Origin: Blastocystis sp. Blastoise
Lineage: Eukaryota > Sar > Bigyra > Opalinata > Blastocystidae
Length of the DNA stretch: 64,000 nucleotides
Assembly (NCBI GenBank): GCA_039096225.1
Contig: JBBPEB010000015.1
Coordinates: 1,699,501-1,763,500 of the forward strand
Direction: 5' to 3'
Part shown: piece after piece, positions 61,630-64,000 of the stretch
Numbering within the stretch: the stretch's first letter is position 1
Layout of the letters: each line of letters starts with the position of its first letter
Program-made: the position numbers and the translations under genes
The notes under the pieces: model-generated
What the model was told of the DNA's origin: nothing
Databases searched by the model: none
Seen by the model: only the letters and a program-made list of their open reading frames with translations

Positions 61630-62579
61630 TTATTATTTTATTAGTATTTTATTATTAATTTTATTATTATTATATTTATTATTATTATAAATAAATTACT
61701 ATTATATACAATAATAATTATTATTTTATCAATTATCGAATACTATGCATATTTTATTTACATAATAATTTCATTAAAAATAATTATATATACTTATAGG
61801 GGCGTGAAATAAATAATAGTATATATTTACGTATGTTAATTAAATTAGGATATATAAATGAACGTCCTTCTTTTGCTTCAAATCCCCGTTGGAGTGAAAC
61901 TGGTGATCGTTATTTATTGAAATTATTCCGTGATTATTTATTTCATCAAGAAGATGATCAAGGTGTTGCAAATATGGATATAGGTCATATTTTTGATACT
62001 TTATCAAAATTAGAAATTGGTAGCGAAGAATCTATAGCACTTCATTCTAGAGATGGTAAAAATTTACTTGTTTGTACTTATGCAGATATTAAACGCAGTT
62101 TAGATAGTACTTTTGAAGAATTAAGAAGCAATAGTAATTTTAGTGATTTACGTTTAAGCTCTTCGAATAGAATTCCTAAACGTACAATGATCAATCAAAC
62201 TATTAGTAATACTATTCCTATATCGATTCAATCCTCTATTCCTACTTCTTTATCTCCTAGTATTTATTATTATTCTTTTTATTATTATTTTATAATATAT
62301 TATTATTTTATTTATTATTATTTTATAATATATTATTATTTTATTTATTATTTTTTTATAATATATTATTATTATTATTATTGTAAATATAATTTATTAC
62401 AGTTATTATTTATGTATTATATATAATATAATTACTATTATTTAACAATATATGTCTCTTTAGATCCTATGGTATCTCCTGTTTCAGGTGTTGTAGCGAG
62501 TATACCAAGATATACCGATATTCCCTACCAACAAAATACCATGGCCTATGCTTCACAGGATCATTGGGCTAACTATTAA
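59311..62579 (+). CDS. PAN3: PAN2-PAN3 deadenylation complex subunit PAN3
   Basis: Pseudokinase subunit that recruits the PAN2 nuclease to poly(A)-binding protein for initial mRNA poly(A) shortening. Twelve exons: 59311-59346, 59381-59476, 59523-59553, 59616-59680, 59776-59826, 59878-59976, 60141-60217, 60397-60538, 60786-60923, 61118-61564, 61800-62259, 62464-62579; 585 residues. A PAM2 motif (NNLAKNAPSFFP, about 29-40) should bind the PABP MLLE domain. The pseudokinase covers about 150-400 (YKVIDSQDGNPYMIRRFERV, HPNIVSLTDCY, LIHTQHLACRCI). The PAN3 C-terminal knob is diagnostic: NERPSFASNPRWSETGDRY, FRDYLFHQEDDQG, HIFDTLSKLEIGSEESI, LHSRDGKNLLVCTYADIKR. The N-terminal CCCH finger found in many homologues is absent, making the protein short. 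An unusual Tyr-rich C-terminal tail follows the knob. Confidence 0.94.
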
Positions 62580-64000
62580 TATAGATATATATCTATATTA
62601 CATATCTATAATCTTTTTTTTTACATATATATATATTCTTTTATATACTTATATATATTCTTTTATATTTACATATTTAACAATATTTTTTAAAATTATA
62701 TAATAACAATTATACTATTATATATATATATATATATATATTACAATATATACTTTTATCTTTTTTACTATACATCTTTCTCTATCTTCTTCTCTATTTC
62801 ATATATTCCATTTTTCTCTGTTTTAATTATATTATTACAGTAACCATTTAAAAAAATTAAAAATATCAAACATTAGAAAATTTAAAAAATACAATTACAT
62901 TAAAAATAATATATATATATATATGTATATATATATACTTATTTTTCTCTATATATATGTATAATAAGGTAAATAGTTCTCTTAAAGTATATGTTTTTTT
63001 CTCCTTTTAGTTATATTTTAACTTTTTCATCTTCTATAATCAAATCATTATTTCATGTCATCTATATCTTCTTTTTATTTATATGACCATGTTGTTCTTC
63101 ATTATGTTAATTTTCTTTTTATTCTTTATGATTTTAATTTTCTTTTTATTCTTTATGATTTTAATTTTCTTTTTATTCTTTATGATTTTAATTTTCTTTT
63201 TATTCTTTATGATTTTATTTACCTCTATATATTATTTTTATACATTGTGTTTTTATGGTGTTCATTTCTATTTGCATAGCTTTTTGATTGTATATGAACT
63301 AAATGAAAAATTCATTTGCTTTTGTTTTAATCATTTTATTTTTTATTCTATTTAAACCACTCAAGGAAATATCATAAGAAGCCACTGTAATCTCTTCATT
63401 ATAGTTCTTATTTTATGAAAAAAGACGCCCTGTATACAAAATTGTTGTGATATGTATACACTAGGTTCATTATTAACTTATAAAACATATACAGATAACA
63501 TATGTATTTACATGATGCTTTCATAATCAAGAATATTCAAAAAATGTACAAAATCAAACAGAAAAATCAAATCTCATCAAGAAATCTCTATATATATATT
63601 GAATTATGTGTTTGAAGAAAATGGTCTATGTTTACCTAAGCGCAAAAAACTCATGAATAAAAAAATGTGATAAATTAATTCTAATAATCTACATAAACAC
63701 TCAAGTTATCAACAATGAACTATTTTTATTACAGCAAATTATTATGACCTCCAGAATATATATATGTATTTAATGTATATTTAATGCCTTTCTAAATAAT
63801 CGAAAGAAAAGCAACTTGACATTTTTATTGAAAAATGCTTAAAATAAGAGAGGTATTCTTTTCGGTATTCCTTAGGGAAAATTTTCTTAAAAATGAACAA
63901 AAGTGTCTGATTCAACCTGAAAAAAAATATATTTACTTGTTTTCAAATTTGGTTATATTTTCGTTCTAGGATCTAACAATGAAGGAAAATATCCAAAATT
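62580..64000. other. Gene-free 1.4 kb at right edge, T-rich
   Basis: T-rich 3' flank of PAN3 followed by AT-rich sequence. It contains a four-unit 27-bp tandem repeat. Open frames over that repeat are repetitive and lack supporting features. Nothing in the last 600 bases is recognised; the start of another gene beyond the edge cannot be excluded. Confidence 0.5.
63111..63217 (+). repeat. 27-bp tandem repeat, four units
   Basis: Units beginning TTTTCTTTTTATTC at 63111, 63138, 63165 and 63192, essentially identical. The unit is a multiple of three, so frames stay open through it, but I see no gene around it. Confidence 0.9.

Noticed and set aside
63055-63355. Overlapping 74- and 90-codon frames
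   Set aside because: Open only because a 27-bp repeat avoids stops; no other coding signal.
1-64000. tRNA, rRNA, CRISPR, origin or telomere signatures
   Set aside because: None recognised by eye; very AT-rich DNA makes cloverleaf detection unreliable without a covariance-model search, which would settle it.

Overview
The window is a gene-dense stretch of a very AT-rich nuclear genome from a unicellular eukaryote. TAA, TAG and TGA all end recognisable genes, so the code is standard. Genes are cut by many short introns of the form GTATAT...TATAG. I traced about 153 introns in 24 genes, and the reading frame closes across all of them. Asn-rich runs from AAT repeats are common. The gene set (PAN3 with a PAM2 motif, Spc25, F-BAR/SH3 protein, mitochondrial Imp2-type protease, GT49 glycosyltransferase, Mutator-like and pogo-like transposase genes) fits a fungal, other opisthokont or amoebozoan lineage. 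I cannot name the species from sequence alone.

Layout by position. 0.6-12 kb: UFD1 (-), RPB11 (-), a LysE-type membrane transporter (+), a CHY/RING ubiquitin ligase of the RCHY1 family (+) and a Spb4/DDX55 DEAD-box helicase (-). 12-22 kb: a PDZ-TBC RabGAP (+), a 71-residue membrane protein (+), an unknown 157-residue protein (-) and eIF2B delta (-). 22-33.5 kb: an F-BAR/SH3 protein (+), two tandem BTB-TLDc paralogues (-) and a LARGE-type GT49 glycosyltransferase (-). 33.5-36.2 kb: a 2.7 kb pogo-like DNA transposon with long terminal inverted repeats and an intact intronless transposase, carrying a second, unrelated 669 bp MITE inside it. 36.7-43.6 kb: a 14-exon Mutator-derived gene (zinc finger, MULE core, SWIM) (-) and the kinetochore subunit Spc25 (-). 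44-54.7 kb: a UIM/thioredoxin-fold/PUB protein (+), U1-70K (-), IMP4 (+), a mitochondrial inner-membrane protease (+), a type I membrane protein with a 10-nt microexon (+) and a Tim17-like membrane protein (-). 55-62.6 kb: a second type I membrane protein (+), a 142 bp MITE with 10 bp target duplications, LYAR (+) and PAN3 (+). The last 1.4 kb has no gene I can support.

The genes do not form one pathway. Recurrent themes are ubiquitin/p97 biology (UFD1, RCHY1-like ligase, UIM-PUB protein), RNA metabolism (RPB11, Spb4, IMP4, U1-70K, PAN3, LYAR) and translation control (eIF2B delta). The accessory content lies in the transposons, the Mutator-derived gene, the BTB-TLDc pair and the two unrecognised type I membrane proteins. 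No tRNA, rRNA, CRISPR array or plasmid-like feature was seen.
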